64,000 bases of DNA from Paraburkholderia acidipaludis NBRC 101816 (GTDB taxonomy: Bacteria > Pseudomonadota > Gammaproteobacteria > Burkholderiales > Burkholderiaceae), in the NCBI RefSeq assembly GCF_000684975.1, contig NZ_BAXZ01000026.1, positions 1 through 64,000 on the forward strand, given 5' to 3'. The position numbers and the translations under genes are program-made. Below, in pieces: positions 8,185 to 16,434 of this stretch. Position 1 is the stretch's first letter. The number at the start of each line of letters is the position of its first letter. Below the pieces are notes generated by a model that was not told the origin of the DNA, made no database searches, and saw nothing but the letters and a program-made list of their open reading frames with translations.

Positions 8185-9119
8185 GCGCGACGATTTTGGC
8201 GCCGGGCTATGCCGGCATTGCGGGCCACGATCTGCAGGCCGAAATCGAGGCGCAGCGGCAGCGCGAGCGCGGCACAGTCGAGCCGCCCCGTCGGGCGAAA
8301 GGCGACACGTCGAGGTCAAGTGGGCGGGACGCGGAAGGCGCGCCGGGGCTATTGCGCGGCGGCACGCCGGCGGTGGAATTGCGTGCCGTGGGCAAGCGCT
8401 ATGGGCCACGCGTGGTGCTCGACGGTTTCGATTTGTCGATCGAGCGCGGCAGCTTCGTTTCGATCGTCGGCCGTAGCGGCTGCGGCAAGTCTACGCTGCT
8501 GCGCCTCATTGCGGGGCTCGAGACGCCGGACGCCGGTGAGCTGATCCGGCACGGCGAGGCGGGTGCGCCGCCCGAGACGCGCATCATGTTCCAGGACGCG
8601 CGCCTTCTGCCCTGGAAAACGGTGCTGCAGAACGTGATGCTGGGCCTTGGCCGCGGCGCGCGCGAAGATGCGCGCGCCGTGCTCGACGAAGTGGGGCTCT
8701 TGGGACGCGCGGACGAATGGCCCGCGCGCCTTTCCGGAGGCCAGCGCCAACGCGTGGCGCTGGCGCGTGCGCTCGTGCACCGGCCGAATCTTCTGCTGCT
8801 CGACGAACCGCTTGGCGCGCTCGACGCCCTGACGCGCATCGAAATGCACGCGCTGATCGAACGCCTCTAGCGCGAACACCGCTTCACGGCGCTGCTCGTC
8901 ACGCACGACGTGCAGGAGGCGGTGGCACTGGGCGAACGCGTTCTGCTCGTGGAGGCGGGGAACATCGCGCTCGACGAACCGGTGCCGCTGGGACGCCCGC
9001 GCCAGCGCGCCGACGCGCGCTTTGCGGCGCTCGAAGCGCGCGTGCTCGATCGCGTGTTGAGCCGCGCACCCGACAGCCTGCCTTCGCGGCGTGAAGCCTG
9101 CGCGGCGTGCCAGGTGTAG
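8181..9119 (+). pseudogene. ssuB: Alkanesulfonate ABC transporter ATPase interrupted by an in-frame amber codon
   Basis: The 312-codon gene encodes an SsuB-type ATPase with a non-conserved N-terminal leader of about 65 residues. Walker A GRSGCGKST, signature LSGGQRQR, Walker B LLLLDEP and D-loop GALD are all present. TAG at 8868-8870 (codon 230) falls within IERL-stop-REHRFTALLVTHDV. In homologues such as E. coli SsuB this position is Trp, so a TGG to TAG change is the simplest reading. Past the stop the same frame continues without shifts through the switch histidine (LLVTHD) to a TAG at 9117. Termination at 8870 would remove the H-switch and C-terminal part, leaving an inactive ATPase unless suppressed. 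Confidence 0.85.
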
Positions 9120-9172
9120 TGCGTTCTCGCTGCCTTTTTGTCCATTCCATTCCAATTTTCGAGGCTGATTTT

Positions 9173-9388
9173 ATGGGTATTTCCGCTATCAACGTGCGCA
9201 ACCAGTTTCGTGGCAAGGTCAAGGAGATCATCCGCGGTCCGGTGGTCTCCGAGGTCGATGTGGACACACCGTTCGGCGTGGTGACGTCGGTGATCACGAC
9301 GCGTTCGATCGACGAGCTCGACCTCAAGGTGGGATCGGAGGTGGTGGCGCTCGTGAAGTCGACGGAGGTCTCCATCGCGAGGCTTTGA
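9173..9388 (+). CDS. ssuF: SsuF-like molybdopterin-binding (TOBE/Mop) protein
   Basis: A 71-residue protein consisting of one Mop/TOBE domain: MGISAINVRNQFRGKVKEII, then VDTPFGVVTSVITTRSIDEL and a final LVKSTEVSIARL. Such domains bind molybdate or related oxyanions. In Pseudomonas putida an ssuF gene of this type ends the ssu operon and is needed for full use of sulfonates, though its exact role is unclear. It lies 53 bp after the ssuB reading frame in the same direction. It appears intact despite the stop in ssuB. Confidence 0.88.
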   Translation: MGISAINVRNQFRGKVKEIIRGPVVSEVDVDTPFGVVTSVITTRSIDELDLKVGSEVVALVKSTEVSIARL

Positions 9389-9439
9389 CGCGCGCGGAAG
9401 TGCTACGATGGTCCGGTCTGCCACGACGGAGAAGCGATC

Positions 9440-9676
9440 ATGGAGCCGAAGGGCCTCGACATGGGCGACTATCAGGAGCACTACAAGGACTTCGACATCG
9501 AAGTGGCGGTCGAACAGATGCTAACGGGGGTGAAGGCTCATTTTCGCGTGCTGCGCGGCAATGCGGTGGTGAAGGACTGGCAACTGGTCCATATCGACCG
9601 GCTGTGGTCGACCGAGCATGCCGCCGCCGAGGCCGGGTTCGAGGCGGCGCGGGGATGGGTGGACGGGCAAGGGTAG
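9440..9676 (+). CDS. Conserved hypothetical protein, 78 residues
   Basis: A small acidic protein starting MEPKGLDMGDYQEHYKDFDI and containing FRVLRGNAVVKDWQLVHID. It looks like a compact alpha/beta domain but matches no family I can name. A GGAGAAG ribosome-binding site precedes the ATG at 9440. No signal peptide or membrane segment is present. It is 51 bp downstream of ssuF in the same direction, so readthrough expression is possible, but no functional link is evident. Confidence 0.65.
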   Translation: MEPKGLDMGDYQEHYKDFDIEVAVEQMLTGVKAHFRVLRGNAVVKDWQLVHIDRLWSTEHAAAEAGFEAARGWVDGQG

Positions 9677-9848
9677 CGGTGCAACGCCGGCTACGCGCGC
9701 GAACTGACTTTGCGGTTCGCAGTAAGCCATGAGCCGGCGTTATCGCGCCAGGCATGTGCCGTGCGGCCGCGCTTGCTGTTCTTGGGATTCGAGACGCTTG
9801 AGAGCTGCTTGCTGCAAGGGCAGGTTGTCGACGTAGACGACAGAAAGT

Positions 9849-9879
9849 AAAAAGCCCAGCTCGACGAGATGGGCTTTTT
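9849..9879 (-). terminator. Rho-independent terminator of tRNA-His
   Basis: A perfect inverted repeat, AAAAAGCCCA (9849-9858) and TGGGCTTTTT (9870-9879), with an 11-nt loop. On the minus strand the stem ends in a T-run, 14 bp beyond the 3' end of tRNA-His. The symmetry also lets it act for plus-strand transcripts. Confidence 0.8.
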
Positions 9880-9892
9880 GCTTGAATTCTCT

Positions 9893-9969
9893 TGGGGTGG
9901 CTGATGGGACTCGAACCCACGACGACAGGAATCACAATCCTGGACTCTACCAACTGAGCTACAGCCACC
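9893..9969 (-). tRNA. tRNA-His (anticodon GTG)
   Basis: A cloverleaf on the minus strand with acceptor stem GTGGCTG/CAGCCAC, anticodon loop containing GTG, T-arm GGGTTCGAGTCCC and encoded CCA. The extra 5' G(-1) opposite C73, unique to tRNA-His and required by histidyl-tRNA synthetase, is encoded at 9969. Confidence 0.96.
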
Positions 9970-10028
9970 ACTGCACAACTTTGCTCGACCATGCTGCAAC
10001 ATGGCAGCGTCATCAATCGAGAAGCAAG

Positions 10029-10058
10029 ATTATATACACACCCTATTGCGCTTGCCTA
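10029..10058 (-). promoter_or_regulatory. Candidate sigma-70 promoter for tRNA-His
   Basis: On the minus strand a perfect -10 TATAAT (10029-10034) sits 18 bp from a -35 TAGGCA (10053-10058, four of six consensus bases). Transcription would start about 50 bp before the tRNA. Confidence 0.5.
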
Positions 10059-10063
10059 GCCTT

Positions 10064-11095
10064 TCATTGAAATATTTCCGCAGACGTTTCCGGCACATCC
10101 TCGGAGAACGCCGCCGCGGGCAGATGCTCGCGCGCCTCCTCGAAGAGGGCGAGGTCGGCTTTCGCGAGCTTGCGGTTGTCCGAGAGCACGCGGCGCCAGC
10201 CGCGCGCACCGGCCACCCCGCGATAGAGTCCCAGCGCGTGGCGCGTGATCGCGCTCAGATGCGTGCCGCGTGCAATTTCTTGCGCACAGTACTCGATGAG
10301 CTTCGCCTCCACCGCCTCGCGCGTGGGCGCGCACGCCTGCGAGCCATAGAAGCGCGCATCCACGTCGGCCAGCACATAGGGGTTGTGGTAGGCCTCGCGG
10401 CCGAGCATTACGCCGTCCACATGCTCGAGATGCGTTTCAACCTCGTCGAGCGTCTTGATGCCGCCGTTGATGATGATTTCGAGGTGCGGGAAGTCGCGCT
10501 TCAACTGATAGGCGTACTCGTATTTCAGCGGCGGAATCTCGCGGTTTTCCTTCGGGCTGAGCCCCTTGAGAATCGCGTTGCGCGCGTGGACGATAAACAC
10601 GTCACAGCCCGCGTCGGCGACGGTGCCGACGAAATCGCGCACGAACGCATACGTCTCGACCGCATCCACGCCAATGCGGTGCTTGACCGTTACCGGCACC
10701 GAAACGACGTCGCGCATGGCCTTCACGCAGTCGGCCACGAGTTGCGGTTCGTTCATGAGGCAGGCGCCGAACGCCCCGCGCTGCACGCGTTCGGACGGGC
10801 AGCCGCAGTTCAGGTTGATTTCGTCGTAGCCCCATTGTTCGCCGAGTTTCGCCGAGCGCGCGAGGTCGTCGGGTTCGCTGCCGCCCAGTTGCAGCGCCAC
10901 GGGCGCCTCATGCGGCGCGAACGCCAGATGACGCGGCACGTCGCCGTGGAGCAGGGCGCCCGTTGTCACCATCTCCGTATAAAGCCACGTGTGCCGGGAG
11001 ATGAACCGGTGCAGCGAGCGACAGTGACGATCGGTCCAGTCCATCATCGGCGCCACGGAGACGCGGCGGGGGCTGGAGGCAGAATTGGCGGACAT
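10064..11095 (-). CDS. dusA: tRNA-dihydrouridine synthase A
   Basis: A 343-residue flavin enzyme that reduces uridine to dihydrouridine in the D-loop of tRNAs (U20/U20a for DusA). The FMN-binding TIM barrel shows VSVAPMMDWTDRHCR near the start, the catalytic cysteine motif LNCGCPSERVQRGAFGACLM (Cys99), VKHRIGVD, FIVHARNA and INGGIKT. The start MSANSASSP at 11095 is used; an ATG 36 bp upstream would add MIPACCVFAPFP. The gene lies close to tRNA-His, upstream on the same strand, and is divergent from tas. Confidence 0.94.
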   Translation of the reverse strand: MSANSASSPRRVSVAPMMDWTDRHCRSLHRFISRHTWLYTEMVTTGALLHGDVPRHLAFAPHEAPVALQLGGSEPDDLARSAKLGEQWGYDEINLNCGCPSERVQRGAFGACLMNEPQLVADCVKAMRDVVSVPVTVKHRIGVDAVETYAFVRDFVGTVADAGCDVFIVHARNAILKGLSPKENREIPPLKYEYAYQLKRDFPHLEIIINGGIKTLDEVETHLEHVDGVMLGREAYHNPYVLADVDARFYGSQACAPTREAVEAKLIEYCAQEIARGTHLSAITRHALGLYRGVAGARGWRRVLSDNRKLAKADLALFEEAREHLPAAAFSEDVPETSAEIFQ

Positions 11096-11265
11096 GGGAA
11101 AAGGCGCGAAAACGCAGCATGCGGGAATCAACCTTGCATTTTAACCCAGACGCCATCTTGCGTTGCGCACGGCGCAAACCTCGCGTCGGCTGGACGATCC
11201 TCTGAAAAATCCGCCCAGGCGTGTTAGCTTCGGGGTCTGACCAACTGACGATGGAATACGCTGCG

Positions 11266-12318
11266 ATGGACTACCGCACACTCGGCGACACGGACGTAAA
11301 GGTGAGCCTGATCGGTCTCGGCACGATGACCTGGGGTGAGCAGAACACCGAGCGCGATGCGCACGAACAGATCGACTACGCGCTCGATCACGGCGTTACG
11401 CTGATCGACGCCGCCGAGATGTATCCGGTGCCGCCGCGGCCCGAGACCCAGGGCCTCACGGAGCGCTATATCGGCACGTGGCTCGCGCAGCATCGCGGCG
11501 CACGCGACCGCATCGTGCTCGCCAGCAAGATCGCCGGGCCGGCGCGCCAGCCGCACAATCCGCGCCATATCCGCGGCGAGGGCAACCAGTTCGACCGCAA
11601 GAATCTCACCGAGGCGCTGGAAGGCAGTCTCAAGCGTCTGCAGACCGATTACGTCGATCTCTATCAGCTGCACTGGCCCGACCGCAGCACGATGACGTTC
11701 GGCCGCAACGCGTATCCGTGGGTCGACGACGCTTATACGGTGCCCATCGAGGAGACATTGTCGGTGCTGGCCGAGTTCGTGAAGGCGGGCAAGGTGCGCC
11801 ACATCGGCGTGTCGAACGAAACGCCGTGGGGCGTCGCGCAATTCCTGCGCGCATCCGAAAAGCTGGGCCTGCCGCGCATCGTCAGCATCCAGAATCCCTA
11901 TAGCCTCGTGAACCGCACGTTCGAAAGCGGGCTTTCCGAATTCACGCATCGTGAGGGCATCGGTCTGCTCGCGTATTCGCCGATGGCGTTCGGCTGGCTC
12001 TCCGGCAAGTACGGGGGCGGCGCGCGGCCCGCAGGCGCGCGCATCACGAAATTCGAGCGCTTTCAGCGTTACAGCAAGCCGCAGGCCGTGGCGGCCACGT
12101 CGCGGTACGTCGCGCTCGCGAAGGAGCACGGCCTCACGCACGCGCAGTTCGCGCTCGCCTTCGTCAACAGCCGGCCGTTCGTCACGAGCAATCTGATCGG
12201 CGCGACGTCGATGGCGCAGCTGCAGGAGAACATCGCCAGCGTCGACGTAAAGCTCTCGCCCGAAGTGCTCGCGCAGATCGACGCACTCCACGAGCTGCAG
12301 CCCAACCCCGCACCCTGA
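11266..12318 (+). CDS. tas: Tas-type aldo/keto reductase
   Basis: A 350-residue NADP(H)-dependent aldo/keto reductase closely resembling E. coli Tas, sharing the distinctive MYPVPPRPETQGLTE segment. The catalytic tetrad can be placed at Asp48, Tyr53, Lys88 and His136 (LIDAAEMY, ASKIAG, YQLHWPD). SNETPWGV and IQNPYSLVNR are further family landmarks. The natural substrate of Tas is unknown; in E. coli a multicopy tas suppresses a tyrosine auxotrophy. The start MDYRTLGDTDVKV at 11266 matches the family; in-frame starts at 11221 and 11251 are possible. Confidence 0.92.
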   Translation: MDYRTLGDTDVKVSLIGLGTMTWGEQNTERDAHEQIDYALDHGVTLIDAAEMYPVPPRPETQGLTERYIGTWLAQHRGARDRIVLASKIAGPARQPHNPRHIRGEGNQFDRKNLTEALEGSLKRLQTDYVDLYQLHWPDRSTMTFGRNAYPWVDDAYTVPIEETLSVLAEFVKAGKVRHIGVSNETPWGVAQFLRASEKLGLPRIVSIQNPYSLVNRTFESGLSEFTHREGIGLLAYSPMAFGWLSGKYGGGARPAGARITKFERFQRYSKPQAVAATSRYVALAKEHGLTHAQFALAFVNSRPFVTSNLIGATSMAQLQENIASVDVKLSPEVLAQIDALHELQPNPAP

Positions 12319-12547
12319 CCGCCAGCCGGAAGCCGCCGGGACCCCTCGCGCCCGGCTGGTCCGGGTCGTTGCGCGACTTGCACGACCCGTGCCATGCACC
12401 GCTGCCCGTGCGGTGCGTGTATCCTTGCGCACGCCGCGCCAGCGGCAGTGCAGTACCGGCGCCAGCGGCAGCGTAGCGCCGGCAGTGTTCGCCGTGCCGC
12501 GAAAGCCGTTTGGCGATTCGTGCGCCATACACTACGATCCAGCTTGC

Positions 12548-12584
12548 GCTGTCGGGGCCGTATCGCCGGATGCGGCCCCGATAG
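12548..12584 (+). repeat. Strong inverted repeat in the leader of the DUF318 permease gene
   Basis: GCTGTCGGGGCCG and CGGCCCCGATAGC form a 13-bp stem (one G-U pair in RNA) around a 12-nt loop, ending 29 bp before the permease ATG. No T-run follows, so it is not a standard terminator. It could be an operator or a stable mRNA hairpin. Confidence 0.6.
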
Positions 12585-12613
12585 CTCACATCATTTCCCG
12601 GAGAACGTTCACG

Positions 12614-13675
12614 ATGACGAGCGCCCGCGACGCGCAACCGACGCCCTCGTATGGCTGGCCCATTTTTCTTCTGCTGGCCGTGGCCGGTCTTTTCTACGTG
12701 AAGTGGTTCCCGTATTACCACCGCGCCTTTACGGCCGAGGCCACCCATTCGATCGGCAAGTCCATTCTGATGGGCGCCGACGCCAGCGCGCCGGCTCCGT
12801 CGGCGTCCGCCGCGCTCGATTACGCGTGGGCTTACGGCAAGGCGATCTGGCAGGCAATGGTTCTCGGGCTGCTGCTGGGGTCGGCGGTCCAGGCGCTGCT
12901 GCCGGTCCAATGGGTCGCGCGCGTGCTCGGGCGGCACGGCTTCGGCAGCGTTGCGGCAGGCGGCCTGCTCGCCGTGCCGGGCATGATGTGCACCTGCTGC
13001 GCGGCGCCCGTGGTGGCCGGGCTGCGCGCGCGCAACGCCTCGGCGGGCGGCGCGATTGCGTTCTGGCTCGGCAATTCCGTGCTCAATCCCGCCACGCTCG
13101 TCTTCATGGGTTTCGTGCTCGGTTGGCAGTGGAGCGCGCTGCGTCTGGTCTTGGGCGTGCTGATGGTCTTCGGCCTCGGCTGGCTCGCGAACCGGCTCGT
13201 CACGCCGCAGGAGGCGCACGCCGCCGACGACCGCCTCGCCCATCTTGCGCAGCAGCAGGCGGACGGCGGAAACATGTTCGTGCGCTGGCTGACGCTCTTC
13301 GTGCGCATGGCCGTGCGCCTCATTCCCGAGTACATCGTGCTCGTGCTGCTGCTCGGCGCGGCGCGCGCGTGGCTCTTTCCGCATATCGGGCCCGAAGTGA
13401 CGAGCAGTCTCGGCTGGATCGTCGCGTTCGCGGTGGCGGGCATGCTGTTCGTGATCCCGACGGCCGGCGAAGTGCCGATCATCCAGGCGATGCTTGCACT
13501 CGGCATGGGCGTGGGTCCGGCAGGCGCGCTCCTCATGACGCTGCCGCCCGTGAGTGTGCCTTCGCTCGCGATGCTGGCGGGCTCGTTCCGTGCGCGTACG
13601 CTGGCGCTCGTGGCCGCGGTGGTCGTGCTGTTCGGCGTGGTCTCGGGCCTCGCCGTGGTGGCGTTCGGCTTCTAG
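12614..13675 (+). CDS. DUF318/UPF0718-type permease with a cysteine-rich motif
   Basis: A 353-residue inner-membrane protein with about eight to ten predicted helices in two related halves. The first half holds GLLAVPGMMCTCCAAPVVAG and the second VIPTAGEVPIIQAMLALG, the paired proline/glycine re-entrant segments of this permease family. The ArsP organoarsenical exporters belong to the same broad family and use a conserved cysteine pair, and a Cys-x-Cys-Cys cluster is present here. No ars genes are adjacent, so the substrate is open. The ATG at 12614 follows an AT-containing leader and a strong hairpin; the first helix begins at residue 14. Confidence 0.8.
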   Translation: MTSARDAQPTPSYGWPIFLLLAVAGLFYVKWFPYYHRAFTAEATHSIGKSILMGADASAPAPSASAALDYAWAYGKAIWQAMVLGLLLGSAVQALLPVQWVARVLGRHGFGSVAAGGLLAVPGMMCTCCAAPVVAGLRARNASAGGAIAFWLGNSVLNPATLVFMGFVLGWQWSALRLVLGVLMVFGLGWLANRLVTPQEAHAADDRLAHLAQQQADGGNMFVRWLTLFVRMAVRLIPEYIVLVLLLGAARAWLFPHIGPEVTSSLGWIVAFAVAGMLFVIPTAGEVPIIQAMLALGMGVGPAGALLMTLPPVSVPSLAMLAGSFRARTLALVAAVVVLFGVVSGLAVVAFGF

Positions 13676-13744
13676 CGGCGTGTGGCATGCTCGCACGGTG
13701 CTTTGGTGTGGCCCGCATTCGCGATGCTACGATGGAGTGCGAAC

Positions 13745-13819
13745 GGAATCGGGCAGCGAATCGGGCAACAACGGCGAGCAGCGATTACCGGCGGCCGTTT
13801 GGGCCGTTTAGGCCGTTTG
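13745..13819. repeat. Short tandem repeats in an intergenic region
   Basis: Two short direct repeats occur together: GAATCGGGCA twice (13745-13767), and three perfect copies of GGCCGTTT at 9-bp spacing (13793, 13802, 13811). They lie between the permease stop and the next gene and have no recognised role. Confidence 0.6.
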
Positions 13820-13846
13820 ACAAGAGAGAGGGCCTTCGGCCCAGGA

Positions 13847-14275
13847 ATGAGCATGGCACAGCAGAAAACGAATCCGAAACTCGAACAGGCGCTCACGCGC
13901 GGCGACCTCGCCATTCGCCAGGCCAATTCGGCGCGCGCGACGGCCGTGCTGCGCGCGCTCGGCAAGATGGTCGTGGAGGCTTCGGCAACGATCGGCGTCG
14001 AGGCGCACGTCGCGATCCCCGACGGCGACCGTATCTACGATCCCGCCGACGGCGTGTGGCCGCAGCAGTTGCTGGTCTCGCTCGACGGTCCGGTGGAGGA
14101 CTCCGACCCCGAGGAGATCCGCATGGTGCGGCTACTCGCGCAAACGCCGGCAACCACGTTCCGCGTTGAATGGCATCGCGCCGACGGCAAGCTCGGCCGC
14201 GAGGAAGGCGGCCCGTTCGCGACGGTCGCCTTTATTTCGGACGTCGATATTCCCTGGGGCGACGACGAGGACTGA
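13847..14275 (+). CDS. Conserved hypothetical protein, 142 residues
   Basis: A soluble protein beginning MSMAQQKTNPKLEQALTRGD, with an N-terminal helical half (RQANSARATAVLRALGKMV) and a C-terminal acidic half ending ISDVDIPWGDDED. No domain is recognised. The ATG at 13847 follows a purine-rich CCAGGA; an in-frame ATG 6 bp later is also possible. It stands alone between the permease and the convergent nodJ-like gene, with tandem repeats in its upstream region. Confidence 0.65.
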   Translation: MSMAQQKTNPKLEQALTRGDLAIRQANSARATAVLRALGKMVVEASATIGVEAHVAIPDGDRIYDPADGVWPQQLLVSLDGPVEDSDPEEIRMVRLLAQTPATTFRVEWHRADGKLGREEGGPFATVAFISDVDIPWGDDED

Positions 14276-14332
14276 TCCGTCGTCATGTCTCGCCGCTGCG
14301 CGAGGCGGCGCACATCGCTGCCGCCTGCGCTT

Positions 14333-15214
14333 TCAGCGCATCATCCGCCTGCGGAACAAAACCGTCGCGATGGCGAACGGCACCAGCACGTACAGGGCCA
14401 GCACGAACACGTGCGTTGCCGCATTCTCTACGGGCCGCCCCAGCATGGCCGGGCGGATCAACTCGACGGCATGCGCGAGCGGCAGCATCAGCGTGATGTG
14501 TTGCGCGGCCGGCGGCAATTGCGTGATCGGAAAGAACACGCCCGAAAGCAGCAGCATCGGCGTAAGCGCGAGCGTCTGGTAAAACATGAAGAAATCGTAC
14601 GACGGTGCGAGCGCCGTCACGATCATCGCGCAGCTTGCGAACGCGAGTCCGGCGAGGGCGATCACGGGCAGCGCGAGCAGCATGGACGGAAAGCTCGCGT
14701 AGCCGAGCACGCCTGCCACGAGCATGATGGCGGCGCCCGAGAGCATCGACTTGCTCGCGGCCCAGACGATCTCGCCCAGCACGATATCGCCGAGCGAGAG
14801 CGGCGTGTGCATGATGGCCTCCCACGTGCGCTGCACGTGCATGCGCGAGAAGCCCGAGTACATCGACTCGAAGCTCGCCGACATCATGACCGACGACGAC
14901 ACCGTGCCCGCCGCCAGGAAGGCGATATAGGAGACGCCGTCCACGTGGCCGACCATCAGCCCGAGCCCGAAGCCGAGGCCGAACAGGTAAATCATCGGAT
15001 CGGCGAGATTGCCGAACATCGAGGCGAGCGCGAGCTTGCGCCACACCAGATAGTTGCGGCGCCAGACGGCGACCCAGTGCGTCGCGCTGGAGGGCAGCGC
15101 GGCGCGCGGCTCGCGCTGCGGGTGGCGGGCGGGGCGCGCTGGCGCGCGGTCTTCGGAGCGTGCTTGCATAGGGGAGTGGGATGAGGCCTCGCGGGTGTTG
15201 TCGTGCCGGGTCAT
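14333..15214 (-). CDS. nodJ: NodJ-like ABC-2 type exporter permease
   Basis: A 293-residue inner-membrane protein of the ABC-2 class with a ~45-residue basic cytoplasmic N-terminus and six predicted helices starting near YLVWRKLALASMFGN. MHVQRTWEAIMHTPLS and SGVFFPITQLPPAAQ are landmarks of the NodJ/DRA-permease group. It is downstream of the nodI-like ATPase on the same strand with a 36-bp gap. In rhizobia NodIJ exports lipochitin oligosaccharides, but many non-symbiotic Burkholderia carry this pair on the chromosome and its cargo there is unknown. No nodABC genes are seen. An internal ATG at 15169 is an alternative start. Confidence 0.85.
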   Translation of the reverse strand: MTRHDNTREASSHSPMQARSEDRAPARPARHPQREPRAALPSSATHWVAVWRRNYLVWRKLALASMFGNLADPMIYLFGLGFGLGLMVGHVDGVSYIAFLAAGTVSSSVMMSASFESMYSGFSRMHVQRTWEAIMHTPLSLGDIVLGEIVWAASKSMLSGAAIMLVAGVLGYASFPSMLLALPVIALAGLAFASCAMIVTALAPSYDFFMFYQTLALTPMLLLSGVFFPITQLPPAAQHITLMLPLAHAVELIRPAMLGRPVENAATHVFVLALYVLVPFAIATVLFRRRMMR

Positions 15215-15250
15215 GCGCTTTCGGTTCTGCCAGGTTGAATCCTGCCGGGT

Positions 15251-16165
15251 TTAATCCTGCATCTCGCGGCCCGTGAGCCGCAGGAACACGTCTTCGAGAT
15301 TCGCGGGCCGGTGCAGATAGCGCAGGTCGGCGCGCTGGCGCAGGCGCTGGTGCACGGGCTGCGGATCGTCGACATAGCAGAAGAGCGTTTCGCCGCTGAT
15401 TTCCGTGCGGATCGCGAAAGGCGCCAGCTCATCGCGCAGCGCGGCGGGGTCGGGGCCGTACACTTCGATCACGTCGTAGCCGATCTCGGATTCGATCAAC
15501 GCGCTCGGCGCACCCTCCGCGATCTTGCGGCCTTCCTCGATCACGCATACGCGTTTGCAGAGTCGTTCGGCTTCCTCCATGAAATGCGTGGTGAGCAGGA
15601 TGGTCTTGCCGCGCGCGAGCAGCGAGCGCAGCCGTTCCCAGATGAGATGGCGCGCCTGCGGATCGAGGCCGGTGGTCGGTTCGTCGAGCACGAGCACATC
15701 GGGATCGTTGACGAGCGCGCGTGCGAGCGTGAGGCGCCGGCGCATGCCGCCCGAGAGCTCGCTCACGCGCGCATCGGCCTTGCTTTCGAGCCGCGCGAAT
15801 TCGAGCAAAGGCGCGACGAGCGCACGCGCCTCGCTGGCGGACAGGCCGAAATAGCGGCCGAATACGAGCAGGTTCTCGCGGACCGTGAAGTCCGGATCGA
15901 GATTGTCGAACTGCGGCACGACGCCTACGCGCGTGCGGGCATGGCGCGCCCGCGCGGGCACCGGCTCGCCGCAAAGGCTGATGCGGCCCGCATCGGGTGC
16001 GACGATGCCAAGCAGCATGCGCAGCGTCGTGGTCTTGCCCGCGCCGTTGGGCCCGAGAAGCCCGAAGCATTCGCCGGGCCGAACCTCGAAGGACAGGCCA
16101 TTGACGACCGCCCTGTCTCCATAGTGTTTGATGACCTGCTCGAATTCGATGGCGGGTGCGGGCAT
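15251..16165 (-). CDS. nodI: NodI-like ABC exporter ATPase
   Basis: A 304-residue ABC ATPase of the drug-resistance/DRA group. It has Walker A GPNGAGKTTT, Q-loop VPQFDNLDPDFT, signature ELSGGMRRR, Walker B VLVLDEPTTGLDP and switch LLTTHFMEEAE. The C-terminal 90 residues form the accessory domain typical of NodI. It would power export through the adjacent NodJ-like permease. The start MPAPAIEFEQVIKHYGD at 16165 is chosen because translation further upstream (16204) adds a basic stretch absent from the family. Confidence 0.9.
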   Translation of the reverse strand: MPAPAIEFEQVIKHYGDRAVVNGLSFEVRPGECFGLLGPNGAGKTTTLRMLLGIVAPDAGRISLCGEPVPARARHARTRVGVVPQFDNLDPDFTVRENLLVFGRYFGLSASEARALVAPLLEFARLESKADARVSELSGGMRRRLTLARALVNDPDVLVLDEPTTGLDPQARHLIWERLRSLLARGKTILLTTHFMEEAERLCKRVCVIEEGRKIAEGAPSALIESEIGYDVIEVYGPDPAALRDELAPFAIRTEISGETLFCYVDDPQPVHQRLRQRADLRYLHRPANLEDVFLRLTGREMQD

Positions 16166-16434
16166 AGGCCGTAATGAACGATGAGTTCGGCGGAAGCGGT
16201 GCACGCGCGATGCACCATGAGGGGGCCTATTCTAGAGCAATCCTGCGCGTCCGGTTGAGGGAGAAACCTGCCACGACAAGCTTTGACGCAGCAACGACCC
16301 TGGCTTGCTACGCAGGACTCCGGATCAGGCGCAACGGGGTCGGACCTGGCGTTTTCCAGCCCTTGCATGTGGAATTGCGGCGCACCATCATGAAATGGCA
16401 CAGCCTGCGATTCGCGTGGGCGGGGAGAAACATC

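Noticed and set aside
8910..9119. A separate short gene starting at an internal ATG after the ssuB stop
   Set aside because: It is in frame with ssuB and matches its C-terminal ABC domain, so it is the distal part of the interrupted gene.
12182..13696. A 504-codon minus-strand frame opposite the DUF318 permease
   Set aside because: Extremely Arg/His/Glu-rich and motif-free; the plus strand encodes a clear membrane protein.
14333..16165. Evidence for a symbiosis island from the nodI/nodJ-like genes
   Set aside because: Flanking genes are ordinary chromosomal genes, and this exporter pair is known in non-symbiotic Burkholderia.
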